A stretch of 45,272 bases of DNA from Streptococcus mitis (GTDB taxonomy: Bacteria > Bacillota > Bacilli > Lactobacillales > Streptococcaceae): positions 107,236 to 152,507 of the forward strand of contig NZ_KQ970262.1 of NCBI RefSeq assembly GCF_001579045.1, read 5' to 3'. The notes beneath the pieces are model-generated. The model was not told where the DNA came from and ran no database searches. It saw only the letters and a list, made by a program, of their open reading frames with translations. The position numbers were made by a program, and so were the translations under genes. Below, in pieces: positions 38,045 through 45,272 of the stretch; position 1 is the stretch's first letter; every line of letters begins with the position of its first letter.

Positions 38045-38170
38045 AACAAAAGACATTTGAGGGCAGAAAGGTTCCTGCCGCACCTTGAAAAAGGTATCTG
38101 AGATGCTGGGTACACCGACCAGCCAAGTGTCCGTTATTTCAAAGGAGGGAGCTTAAATGCTCCTTTTTTG
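38045..38170 (+). ncRNA. Unidentified structured RNA with a four-way-junction fold
   Basis: About 125 nt between a consensus promoter and a terminator. GACATTTG (38052-38059) pairs with CAAGTGTC (38124-38131), closing a junction. Inside it are GGCAG/CTGCC (38062-38066, 38075-38079), ACCTT-GAAA-AAGGT (38082-38095) and GCTGG/CCAGC (38105-38109, 38119-38123). The terminator is GGGAGC-TTAAAT-GCTCC plus six T. CCTTGAAA (38083-38090) can alternatively pair with TTTC-A-AAGG (38137-38145), which holds the terminator's 5' arm. No coding frame is present. I cannot match it to any riboswitch or sRNA family I know. It has no intact gene downstream. Confidence 0.6.
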
Positions 38171-38200
38171 TTTAAAAATTTCAAAAAAGATTATCCCCAC

Positions 38201-38226
38201 CGCAGGCTTAGGCTTGCGATTTTTTA
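38201..38226 (+). terminator. Second hairpin with a T run
   Basis: CGCAGGC (38201-38207) pairs with GCTTGCG (38212-38218), then ATTTTTTA. It is about 30 bases after the RNA terminator. Confidence 0.7.
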
Positions 38227-38229
38227 TCT

Positions 38230-38632
38230 TTCAAAAACACCACGCATTTTGATCGATTAGAAACAAAAATCTAAATCCTATTCTTCACCACAACAATTAG
38301 GATAAATAATTTTTAACACGAGGGTCTCCCTTCACCAAATTTGAGTCTTCCTATCCCTTGGCTATCCTTTCCTTTCACAAACGAGTCACTTATTCAATTA
38401 TAAGTTTACGTGCTCCTAGTCACAGTCAGTTGTGCTTGATGGAAAGAATGACACCTATAAAAATGCGAGGTAGTGACTATACCACTCACTTATTCACCTC
38501 CCCATGATTTATAGTAGTGATAGGCTTTCTCACTATTATGATAAAACAAAATAAAGAGCACAGCACTTTTTCATTCTGTTTTGTGCCTTGAGTGAAACGA
38601 AAGGAATTAATTATAAAAATTAAAAAAGTCAA
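38230..38632. other. Non-coding stretch with a weak repeat
   Basis: I see no gene or RNA. TCACTTATTCA occurs at 38386-38396 and 38486-38496, exactly 100 bases apart. Stops are dense in all frames. It may be the remnant of mobile DNA. Confidence 0.4.
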
Positions 38633-38635
38633 TGT

Positions 38636-38767
38636 GTTATTCCAGGTCAGGAACATCTTCCAGAACTGGCTATTATGTCAGATCCATTAAATACTTTTGA
38701 TATCATGGATTAGTTAAAAAAGGCGGCAATGCTCTCTAAGTACAAGTTATTGCGCTATAGAATATAA
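38636..38767 (+). pseudogene. Remnant of an unidentified gene (C-terminal 43 codons)
   Basis: The frame VIPGQEHLPELAIMSDPLNT, then FDIMD, a TAG (38711-38713), LKKAAMLSKYKLLRYRI and a stop looks like coding sequence with one nonsense codon. I do not recognise the family. No start codon with a binding site is seen upstream, so it is a fragment. Confidence 0.5.
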
Positions 38768-38810
38768 ATCTATTCCCCACATCTTGTTGTTAAATATTGT
38801 AGGAGATAAA

Positions 38811-38837
38811 TTGAATAATATTAGCTTGTGGTATAAT
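38811..38837 (+). promoter_or_regulatory. tex promoter (extended -10) abutting the start codon
   Basis: TGGTATAAT (38829-38837) is an extended -10. TTGAAT (38811-38816) is the only -35-like element, at 15 bases. ATG 38844 begins seven bases after the -10, so transcription would start at or next to the start codon. Confidence 0.75.
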
Positions 38838-38843
38838 AGATTC

Positions 38844-40971
38844 ATGGATAAAAAATATGAAAAAATCTCCCAGGATTTGGGAGTGACGTTAAAGCAAATT
38901 GATACCGTTCTAAGTTTGACTGCTGAAGGGGCGACAATCCCCTTTATCGCGCGTTATCGCAAGGACATGACTGGTAGTTTGGATGAGGTGGCAATTAAGG
39001 CCATTATCGACTTGGATAAAAGTCTGACCAATCTCAACGACCGTAAGGAAGCTGTTTTGGCTAAGATTCAAGAACAAGGCAAGCTGACCAAGGAGTTGGA
39101 AGAGGCAATCTTAGCTGCCGAAAAATTAGCAGATGTAGAAGAACTCTATCTTCCATACAAGGAAAAGCGTCGTACCAAGGCAACCATTGCTCGTGAAGCA
39201 GGGCTCTTTCCACTTGCTCGCTTGATTTTGCAGAATGTAACTGACTTAGAGAAGGAAGCTGAAAAGTTCGTCTGTGAAGGATTTGCGACTGGTAAGGAAG
39301 CCTTGGCTGGTGCAGTTGATATCTTGGTCGAAGCTTTATCGGAAGATGTGACCTTGCGTTCCATGACTTATCAGGAGGTGCTGAGACACTCTAAACTCAC
39401 TTCGCAAGTCAAGGATGAAAGTCCTGATGAAAAGCAGGTTTTTCAGATTTATTATGATTTTTCAGAGACGGTTGGAAATATGCAGGGTTATCGTACCTTA
39501 GCCCTCAATCGTGGGGAGAAGCTAGGTGTCTTGAAGGTCGGTTTTGAACATGCGACGGACCGTATTCTTGCTTTCTTTTCAGCTCGCTTCAAGGTAAAAA
39601 TACTTATATTGATGACGTGGTTCAGCAATCTGTTAAGAAAAAGTCTTGCCAGCTATCGAGCGCCGTATTCGGACAGAATTGACTGAAAAGGCAGAAGAAG
39701 GAGCTATCCAACTCTTTTCTGACAACCTACGCAATCTCCTTTTGGTTGCTCCATTGAAAGGGCGCGTGGTTCTTGGATTTGACCCAGCCTTTCGTACAGG
39801 TGCCAAGCTAGCTGTCGTGGATACAACAGGAAAAATGCTGACAACTCAGGTCATTTATCCTGTCAAACCAGCATCAGCTCGTCAAATCGAAGAAGCCAAG
39901 AAAGATTTGGCAGATTTGATTGGTCAATACGGCGTGGAAATTATTGCCATCGGAAATGGAACAGCCAGTCGTGAAAGTGAAGCCTTTGTGGCGGAAGTTC
40001 TGAAAGAGTTCCCTGAAGTCAGCTATGTTATCGTCAATGAAAGTGGTGCTTCGGTCTATTCTGCCAGTGAGCTTGCTCGTCAGGAATTTCCAGAATTAAC
40101 CGTTGAAAAGCGCTCTGCCATCTCTATTGCCCGTCGCTTGCAAGATCCTCTTGCTGAATTAGTTAAAATTGACCCCAAATCTATTGGGGTAGGGCAGTAC
40201 CAACATGATGTTAGCCAGAAAAAATTATCTGAAAGTCTGGACTTTGTCGTGGATACAGTGGTAAACCAAGTCGGTGTCAATGTCAATACAGCCAGCCCAG
40301 CACTTCTCTCCCATGTAGCTGGACTCAATAAAACTATCTCTGAAAATATTGTCAAATATCGTGAGGAAGAGGGAAAAATCACTTCACGCGCTCAAATCAA
40401 GAAAGTTCCGCGTCTGGGGGCCAAGGCCTTTGAACAGGCAGCTGGTTTCCTTCGTATACCTGAAAGTAGTAATATCCTTGACAATACAGGGGTTCACCCA
40501 GAAAATTACACTGCCGTTAAGGAACTCTTCAAACGCTTAGACATCAAGGACTTGAATGAAGAAGCCCAAAGCAAACTCAAGTCGCTTTCAGTCAAAGATA
40601 TGGCGCAAGAGCTAGACCTTGGTCCAGAAACTCTTAAAGATATCATTGCAGATCTTCTCAAACCAGGTCGAGATTTCCGTGACTCTTTTGATGCTCCAGT
40701 TCTCCGTCAAGATGTCTTGGATATTAAAGACTTAAAAGTCGGCCAGAAGCTGGAAGGTGTGGTGCGTAATGTCGTTGACTTCGGTGCTTTTGTTGATATC
40801 GGAATTCATGAGGACGGTTTGATCCATATTTCCCACATGAGTCGCAAGTTTATCAAACATCCTAGCCAAGTGGTAGCCGTCGGAGATTTGGTAACAGTTT
40901 GGGTTAAGAAAATCGATACTGAACGTGAAAAAGTCAATCTGTCGCTACTCGCTCCAAATGAAACTGACTGA
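38844..40971 (+). pseudogene. tex: Tex (S1 RNA-binding transcription accessory protein), two frameshifts
   Basis: Tex is a cytosolic RNA-binding protein of about 709 residues here if repaired. Frame 1 from ATG 38844 gives MDKKYEKISQDLGV, helical N-terminal repeats and YRKDMTGSLDE. At about 39595 one base is missing after codons for ARFK, and the middle frame reads KNTYIDDVVQQSVKK. At about 39641 another A is missing, and the last frame resumes with LPAIERRIRTELTEKAEEGA. It then runs through the YqgF-like domain (VVLGFDPAFRTGAK), the HhH domain (VGVNVNTASPALL) and the C-terminal S1 domain (GVVRNVVDFGAFVDIGIHEDG). The breaks are 46 bases apart and both lie in A-rich runs, so base-call error is possible. 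Confidence 0.88.
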
Positions 40972-41407
40972 TTACGTTAAGCAGGTTTCACTAGAAGACT
41001 TCAGCAGACCTTTTATCCATCATGTCCAGTGGAATAGGCGTCTATGTTCGACAGGTGGGCGATTTTTCCCCAAAGATGGGCATTTGGATTTTAATCCTAA
41101 GGTTTATCAGGAACTGGGTCTGGATGTTTTTAGAAAAATTGTCCGACATGAACTCTGTCATTATCACCTCTATTTTCAAGGGAAGGGCTATCAACACAAG
41201 GATCGAGCTTTTAAGGAACTGTTGAAAGCAGTGGATGGATTACGCTTTGTGCCAACCTTGTCCAATAGCAACTCCAAGGCAATCAAACTCTATCGTTGCC
41301 AATCCTGCCAGCAAAGGTATCAGCGCAAGCGTAGGATTAATACCAAACGCTATCGCTGTGGACTTTGTAGAGGTAAATTGCTACTAGTAAATCAGCCTGA
41401 GGACTGA
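40958..41407 (+). CDS. SprT-like zinc protein
   Basis: 149 residues. HELCHYH (His64 to His70) is the zinc-metalloprotease-like motif, and CQSC...CGLC in the C-terminal half is a zinc ribbon. The family is SprT/Spartan-like; its streptococcal role is not known. ATG 40958 overlaps the end of tex by 14 bases and is preferred over the longer frame to 40925. It is likely translated by coupling to tex, so a tex frameshift does not remove this reading frame. Confidence 0.87.
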   Translation: MKLTDYVKQVSLEDFSRPFIHHVQWNRRLCSTGGRFFPKDGHLDFNPKVYQELGLDVFRKIVRHELCHYHLYFQGKGYQHKDRAFKELLKAVDGLRFVPTLSNSNSKAIKLYRCQSCQQRYQRKRRINTKRYRCGLCRGKLLLVNQPED

Positions 41408-41465
41408 TGAAAGCCTAGTCTACACGTGATATACTATGTCTAACCTAGCAGAAAGAGGAAATATC

Positions 41466-41738
41466 ATGAACAGTAAATTTTATAAAATGAGACGAAATCG
41501 CATGATTTCAGGAGTTCTGGCAGGTCTGTCAGACAAGTGGAACTTTGATGTTACCCTTGTTCGTTTTCTGTTTGCCATTTTCACAGTCGCAAACTTTGGA
41601 CTTGGCGTGATTATCTATATCATCCTAGCTTCTATCATGCCAACCAAGGAAGAAATCGAAGCAGAAATGTACGGAACAGGCCCACGCAAACGCAAAGAAG
41701 CCCAAGCCATTGACGATAATGAAGGCTGGTTTTGGTGA
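41466..41738 (+). CDS. PspC-domain membrane protein
   Basis: 90 residues with the PspC (stress-response) domain: a basic start KFYKMRRNRMISGVLAGLSDKW, two short hydrophobic parts and one main membrane segment (about residues 35-58). In bacilli and enterics PspC-domain proteins respond to membrane stress. ATG 41466 is preferred, with AGAGGA before it; an upstream ATG at 41436 lies right after an extended -10, TGATATACT (41427-41435), so it would precede the transcript. It lies between tex/sprT and the Bce module, so it is part of an envelope-stress cluster. Confidence 0.9.
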   Translation: MNSKFYKMRRNRMISGVLAGLSDKWNFDVTLVRFLFAIFTVANFGLGVIIYIILASIMPTKEEIEAEMYGTGPRKRKEAQAIDDNEGWFW

Positions 41739-41764
41739 GGTTTTACAGAAGATTTGGAATAAGC

Positions 41765-41812
41765 AAAAAGCTTTAAATCAATAGTCTAAACTGCTTGATT
41801 TAAAGCTTTTTT
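41765..41812. terminator. Bidirectional terminator after the PspC gene
   Basis: AAAAAGCTTTAAATCAA (41765-41781) is a perfect complement of TTGATTTAAAGCTTTTT (41795-41811). T runs lie on both strands. Confidence 0.9.
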
Positions 41813-41875
41813 ACTTTTAATAAGATTTTCTCAGCCTCATATACAAATTAAAAATAATATTTTAAACTTAGATTT

Positions 41876-42073
41876 CTAATCTGATTTTTCATGCTGAGAC
41901 AATACATTTTTTGAAAAATGGTGGATGCTGATAACAACTGATAGCCAGCAAATAGCATAAGCAGTAGCTGTAAATTCTGTACCGATAAAGTGTGTTTTTT
42001 CAACTAAGAGCTGACCGATGAATGGAGAGAGGAGATAGAGAATTCCGATGAGTATATGTTCTTTATGTTTCAT
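41876..42073 (-). CDS. Small membrane protein of 65 residues
   Basis: Two hydrophobic segments (about residues 7-23 and 33-50) with a short charged loop (VEKTHF) and a charged C terminus. AGAAGG precedes the ATG on the minus strand by 12 bases. No family is recognised. It is convergent to the PspC gene and divergent from the Bce module. Confidence 0.6.
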   Translation of the reverse strand: MKHKEHILIGILYLLSPFIGQLLVEKTHFIGTEFTATAYAICWLSVVISIHHFSKNVLSQHEKSD

Positions 42074-42269
42074 TAAAGCGCACCTTCTTTCCTTATAGGT
42101 AGTACGATTTGTAAGTGTTCAATTTAATGGTGTGTTACCCTAGGTAAGCTTACTCAAATGATAGTTCCGATTCCTCCTTTCCAAAGTAAGCCTTTTCACA
42201 CTTATATTTTACAATTTTAAAAATAGGAAATCAAATCATTTTATAAGTAATTTTGCCTACATTCCCCCC

Positions 42270-42311
42270 AATCTTACAAAAATGTAAGATTAAAGTCTAT
42301 TTTGTAAGGTT
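42270..42311 (+). promoter_or_regulatory. BceR-like operator upstream of the Bce module
   Basis: AATCTTACA (42270-42278) and TGTAAGATT (42283-42291) form a perfect inverted repeat with four A between. TTGTAAGGTT at 42302-42311 is a further half-site. It ends seven bases before the -35, the position of BceR-type activator sites. No matching response regulator is in the window. Confidence 0.65.
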
Positions 42312-42317
42312 AGGTTA

Positions 42318-42346
42318 TGGCAAGCGGTCTTTTTTTGATGTAAACT
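42318..42346 (+). promoter_or_regulatory. Promoter of the Bce module
   Basis: TGGCAA (42318-42323) and TAAACT (42341-42346) with a 17-base spacer. A poor -35 fits an activated promoter. Confidence 0.6.
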
Positions 42347-42375
42347 AGACTCATAAAGAACAAAGGAGTAACATC

Positions 42376-42486
42376 ATGAAACAAATCTTACATAAGAAAA
42401 CAAGAAAACCAAGCCACAAAGATATCGAGCGCGTTCAGCTGGGATGCGCTATGATGCAAGCAACATTTCATTTGATGGGATATTAA
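42376..42486 (+). CDS. 36-residue basic peptide at the head of the Bce operon
   Basis: MKQILHKKTRKPSHKDIERV, then QLGCAMMQATFHLMGY. AAAGGAG ends eight bases before ATG. The N half is strongly basic, the C half amphipathic, with one Cys. It starts about 23 bases after the likely transcription start and is 14 bases before the ATPase gene. It could be a leader peptide, a small regulator of the transporter or a short structural protein; there is no leader-peptidase GG motif. Confidence 0.75.
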   Translation: MKQILHKKTRKPSHKDIERVQLGCAMMQATFHLMGY

Positions 42487-42500
42487 GAAAGGAGATTCTC

Positions 42501-43259
42501 ATGACACTTTTAGATGTAAAACACGTTCAAAAAATTTATAAAACTCGTTTTCAGGGCAACCAAGTAGAGGCCCTCAAGGATATTCACTTTATCGTCGAAA
42601 AGGGTGACTACGTTGCCATCATGGGTGAGTCTGGTTCTGGTAAATCAACTCTTCTCAATATCCTAGCTATGCTGGACAAACCAACCCGTGGTCAGGTTTA
42701 CCTGAATGGAACTGATACAGCAACTATTAAAAATTCACAGGCTTCTAGCTTCCGTCGTGAAAAGTTGGGCTTCGTATTCCAAGACTTTAACTTGCTAGAT
42801 ACCTTGTCTGTTAAGGACAATATCTTGCTTCCACTTGTCTTGTCAAGAAGACCCATTACGGAAATGATGAAGAAATTGGTGGTGACTGCTGAGAATCTAG
42901 GTATCAACCAATTGCAAGAGAAGTACCCTTATGAAATTTCAGGTGGTCAGAAGCAGCGTGTAGCAGTAGCTCGTGCCATCATCACAGAACCTGAAATTCT
43001 CCTTGCGGATGAGCCAACAGGAGCCCTTGATTCCAAGTCATCTGCAGCCTTACTTGATGTCTTTGATGAAATCAATGAGCGCGGCCAAACCATTCTTATG
43101 GTAACCCACTCAACAGCAGCAGCTAGCAGAGCTAAACGTGTACTCTTTATCAAAGACGGCATTCTTTACAATCAAATCTACCGTGGAGATAAGACAGAAC
43201 GTCAGATGTTCCAAGAAATTTCTGATACCTTGACTGTCATGGCAAGCGAGGTGAATTAG
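42501..43259 (+). CDS. bceA: BceA-type ABC transporter ATP-binding protein
   Basis: 252 residues. Walker A GESGSGKST (residues about 42-50), Q-loop FVFQDFN, signature SGGQKQRVAVARA, Walker B ILLADEPTGALD, and H-loop VTHS are all intact. It drives the BceB-like permease that removes cell-wall-active peptides such as bacitracin from their lipid targets. ATG 42501 has AAAGGAG upstream; the longer frame to 42444 lies inside the small peptide gene. The permease begins two bases after its stop. Confidence 0.93.
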   Translation: MTLLDVKHVQKIYKTRFQGNQVEALKDIHFIVEKGDYVAIMGESGSGKSTLLNILAMLDKPTRGQVYLNGTDTATIKNSQASSFRREKLGFVFQDFNLLDTLSVKDNILLPLVLSRRPITEMMKKLVVTAENLGINQLQEKYPYEISGGQKQRVAVARAIITEPEILLADEPTGALDSKSSAALLDVFDEINERGQTILMVTHSTAAASRAKRVLFIKDGILYNQIYRGDKTERQMFQEISDTLTVMASEVN

Positions 43260-43260
43260 T

Positions 43261-45249
43261 ATGTTTCGATTAACCAATAAGTTAGCGGTATCGAACTTGA
43301 TTAAAAACCGCAAACTCTACTATCCTTTTGCGCTGGCTGTTCTCTTGGCAGTCACCGTCACCTATCTCTTTTACTCCCTAACCTTCAATCCCAAGATTGC
43401 TGAAATACGTGGAGGGACAACCATTCAAGCTACACTTGGATTTGGTATGTTTGTCGTCACCCTCGCGTCAGCCATTATCGTCCTCTATGCCAATAGTTTT
43501 GTCATGAAAAACCGTTCTAAGGAACTAGGAATTTATGGCATGTTGGGCTTGGAGAAGCGTCATCTAATCAGTATGACCTTTAAGGAGTTAGTGGTATTTG
43601 GGATTCTAACTGTTGGAGCAGGTATCGGTATTGGAGCCTTGTTTGACAAGTTAATTTTTGCTTTCCTACTCAAACTGATGAAATTGAAGGTTGAGCTGGT
43701 CGCTACCTTCCAGATGAAAGTTGTCATTACAGTGCTTGTTGTCTTTGGTTTGATTTTCCTAGGTCTCATGTTCCTGAATGCCCTTCGAATCGCCCGTATG
43801 AATGCCCTCCAGCTTTCTCGTGAAAAAGCTAGTGGTGAGAAAAAAGGTCGCTTCCTTCCTCTCCAAACTATTCTTGGTTCCATTAGTTTAGGGATTGGCT
43901 ACTATCTTGCCCTTACTGTAAAAGATCCTCTTACAGCCTTAACAACCTTCTTCTTAGCTGTTTTGCTGGTTATAATTGGAACCTATCTCTTGTTTAATGC
44001 AGGGATTACCGTTTTCCTACAAATTTTAAAGAAAAACAAACAATACTATTACCAACCAAATAACCTTATCTCAGTGTCTAATTTGATTTTCCGTATGAAG
44101 AAAAATGCGGTTGGGCTAGCAACTATTGCTATCTTGTCAACAATGGTCTTGGTAACCATGTCAGCAGCTACTAGTATTTTTAATGCTTCAGAAAGCTTTA
44201 AAAAAGTTCTAAATCCTCATGATTTTGGGGTTTCAGGACAAAATGTTGAAAAAGAAGATTTGGACAAACTCTTGAGCCAGTTTGCAAGTGACAAAGGTTA
44301 TAAGATTAAAGAAAAAGAAGTGATTCGTTACACTTACTTTGGTGTTGCGGCCCAAGAAGGAAATAAGTTAACCCTTTTTGAAAAAGGACAAAATCGTGTC
44401 CAACCCACAACAGTTTTCATGGTATTTGACCAAAAAGATTATGAAAATATGACTGGTCAAAAACTGTCTCTATCAGGAAATGAGGTCGGACTCTTTGCAA
44501 AGAATGAGGGAGTTAAAGAACAGAAAACTCTAACTCTGAATGATCATCAATTTTCTGTAAAAGAAGAATTTAATAAAGATTTCATTGTCAACCATGTCCC
44601 AAATCAGTTTAATATTTTGACTGCTGATTACAATTACCTTGTTGTACCTGATTTACAAGCCTTTTTGGATCAATTCCCAGATTCGGCTATCTATAATCAG
44701 TTTTACGGTGGCATAAATGTAAATGCCAGTGAAGAAGAACAACTCAAGGTCGCTGAAGAATATGATAAATACCTCGATCAATTTAATGCTCAATTAAACA
44801 CGGAAGGTAGCTATGTTTATGGTAGTAATTTATCAGATGCTAGTGCTCAGATGAGTGCCCTCTTTGGTGGTGTCTTCTTTATCGGTATTTTCCTATCCAT
44901 TATCTTTATGGTCGGAACCGTTCTTGTCATCTACTACAAACAAATTTCTGAAGGCTATGAAGACCGTGAACGCTTTATTATCTTGCAGAAAGTCGGTTTA
45001 GATCAAAAGCAAATCAAGCAAACCATCAACAAACAGGTTTTAACTGTTTTCTTCCTTCCTTTGCTCTTTGCCTTCATACATCTAGCCTTTGCCTACCATA
45101 TGCTTAGTCTGATTTTAAAAGTGATTGGTGTAATAGATACGACTATGATGTTGACTGTGACCTTGTCTATCTGCGCTATCTTCCTCATCGCCTATGTGCT
45201 GATTTTCATGATTACTTCTAGAAGCTATCGTAAGATTGTGCAAATGTAA
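43261..45249 (+). CDS. bceB: BceB-type ABC transporter permease
   Basis: 662 residues with ten predicted membrane segments in the BceB order: TM1 near residue 20, TM2-4 to about 180, TM5-8 from about 195 to 300, then an extracellular domain of about 200 residues (about 310-520) and TM9-10. FtsX domains flank it. The large domain senses the peptide-lipid complex; partner histidine kinases of the BceS type lack their own sensor. NSFVMKNRSKELGIYGMLGLEKR is the coupling helix area, quoted in part as RSKELGIYGMLGLEKR. Start GAATTAGTATG overlaps nothing. The stop is intact at 45247-45249. Confidence 0.93.
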   Translation: MFRLTNKLAVSNLIKNRKLYYPFALAVLLAVTVTYLFYSLTFNPKIAEIRGGTTIQATLGFGMFVVTLASAIIVLYANSFVMKNRSKELGIYGMLGLEKRHLISMTFKELVVFGILTVGAGIGIGALFDKLIFAFLLKLMKLKVELVATFQMKVVITVLVVFGLIFLGLMFLNALRIARMNALQLSREKASGEKKGRFLPLQTILGSISLGIGYYLALTVKDPLTALTTFFLAVLLVIIGTYLLFNAGITVFLQILKKNKQYYYQPNNLISVSNLIFRMKKNAVGLATIAILSTMVLVTMSAATSIFNASESFKKVLNPHDFGVSGQNVEKEDLDKLLSQFASDKGYKIKEKEVIRYTYFGVAAQEGNKLTLFEKGQNRVQPTTVFMVFDQKDYENMTGQKLSLSGNEVGLFAKNEGVKEQKTLTLNDHQFSVKEEFNKDFIVNHVPNQFNILTADYNYLVVPDLQAFLDQFPDSAIYNQFYGGINVNASEEEQLKVAEEYDKYLDQFNAQLNTEGSYVYGSNLSDASAQMSALFGGVFFIGIFLSIIFMVGTVLVIYYKQISEGYEDRERFIILQKVGLDQKQIKQTINKQVLTVFFLPLLFAFIHLAFAYHMLSLILKVIGVIDTTMMLTVTLSICAIFLIAYVLIFMITSRSYRKIVQM

Positions 45250-45272
45250 AAAAAGATACCTCGACTGCAAAA

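Noticed and set aside
38045-38170. TPP riboswitch, suggested by CTGAGA
   Set aside because: The other thi-box elements (GGGGTGC and the ACCTGATCTGG region) are absent and the helix layout differs.
38784-38843. Longer N terminus for Tex from ATG 38784
   Set aside because: It crosses the promoter -10 and encodes residues unlike the Tex start, MDKKYEKI.

Overview
The window comes from a low-GC streptococcus of the mitis group (S. mitis, S. pseudopneumoniae or S. pneumoniae type). Evidence: AGGAG-type ribosome binding sites, TTGACA/TATAAT promoters, an adcAII-pht-phtE zinc locus, a pneumococcal-type BOX repeat, an asd-type small RNA, a pvaA-like gene and a BceAB transporter. From memory, the order pht-pepT-hemH-mscL-queT-asd-dapA-mnmE-tdk-prfA-prmC-glyA-pvaA-rlmD matches the pneumococcal chromosome. 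The region after rlmD, which carries the pia iron-uptake island in pneumococcus, is different here, so a non-pneumococcal mitis-group species is likely.

Region 1 (1-9.5 kb): an amino acid permease, then the zinc-acquisition block: lipoprotein AdcAII and two unusually long histidine-triad lipoproteins with seven HxxHxH motifs each. Both transcription units have a TTGACA-N17 promoter followed directly by contiguous 12-bp AdcR-like boxes (two before adcAII, three before phtE), so zinc should repress both. Region 2 (9.5-27.7 kb): core genes. They include tripeptidase, an orphan ferrochelatase, MscL, a GtrA-like protein, a preQ1-II riboswitch with queT, tRNA-Thr, a BOX element, the asd small RNA, asd-dapA (lysine/cell wall), MnmE, a tautomerase, and the tdk-GNAT-prfA-prmC-tsaC-GNAT-glyA-NA37-pvaA cluster, then a DUF1002 protein and rlmD.

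Region 3 (27.7-38.8 kb): accessory, low-GC and decaying. The 3' end of rlmD is a known integration site for mobile elements. After it come a gene frameshifted at an A9 tract, an alpha/beta hydrolase, an ADP-ribosylglycohydrolase whose middle has been replaced by a SAP/DUF6434 gene, a lipid kinase, a GH13 glycosidase with its own operator, an antitoxin with a broken Doc toxin, a two-protein permease preceded by a 43-codon gene, and a PBECR-like nuclease gene with an amber codon. The 3' end of that nuclease gene contains a consensus promoter for an RNA of about 125 nt with a four-way-junction fold, a terminator and a possible antiterminator. I cannot assign this RNA to a family; it is the most interesting unexplained signal in the window.

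Region 4 (38.8-45.3 kb): tex, apparently leaderless and carrying two single-base deletions; a SprT-like gene; a PspC-domain gene; and a BceAB-type antimicrobial-peptide detoxification module with a 36-residue peptide gene and a palindromic operator. Three of the gene disruptions lie in A homopolymers, so base-call error should be excluded before biological meaning is given to them.
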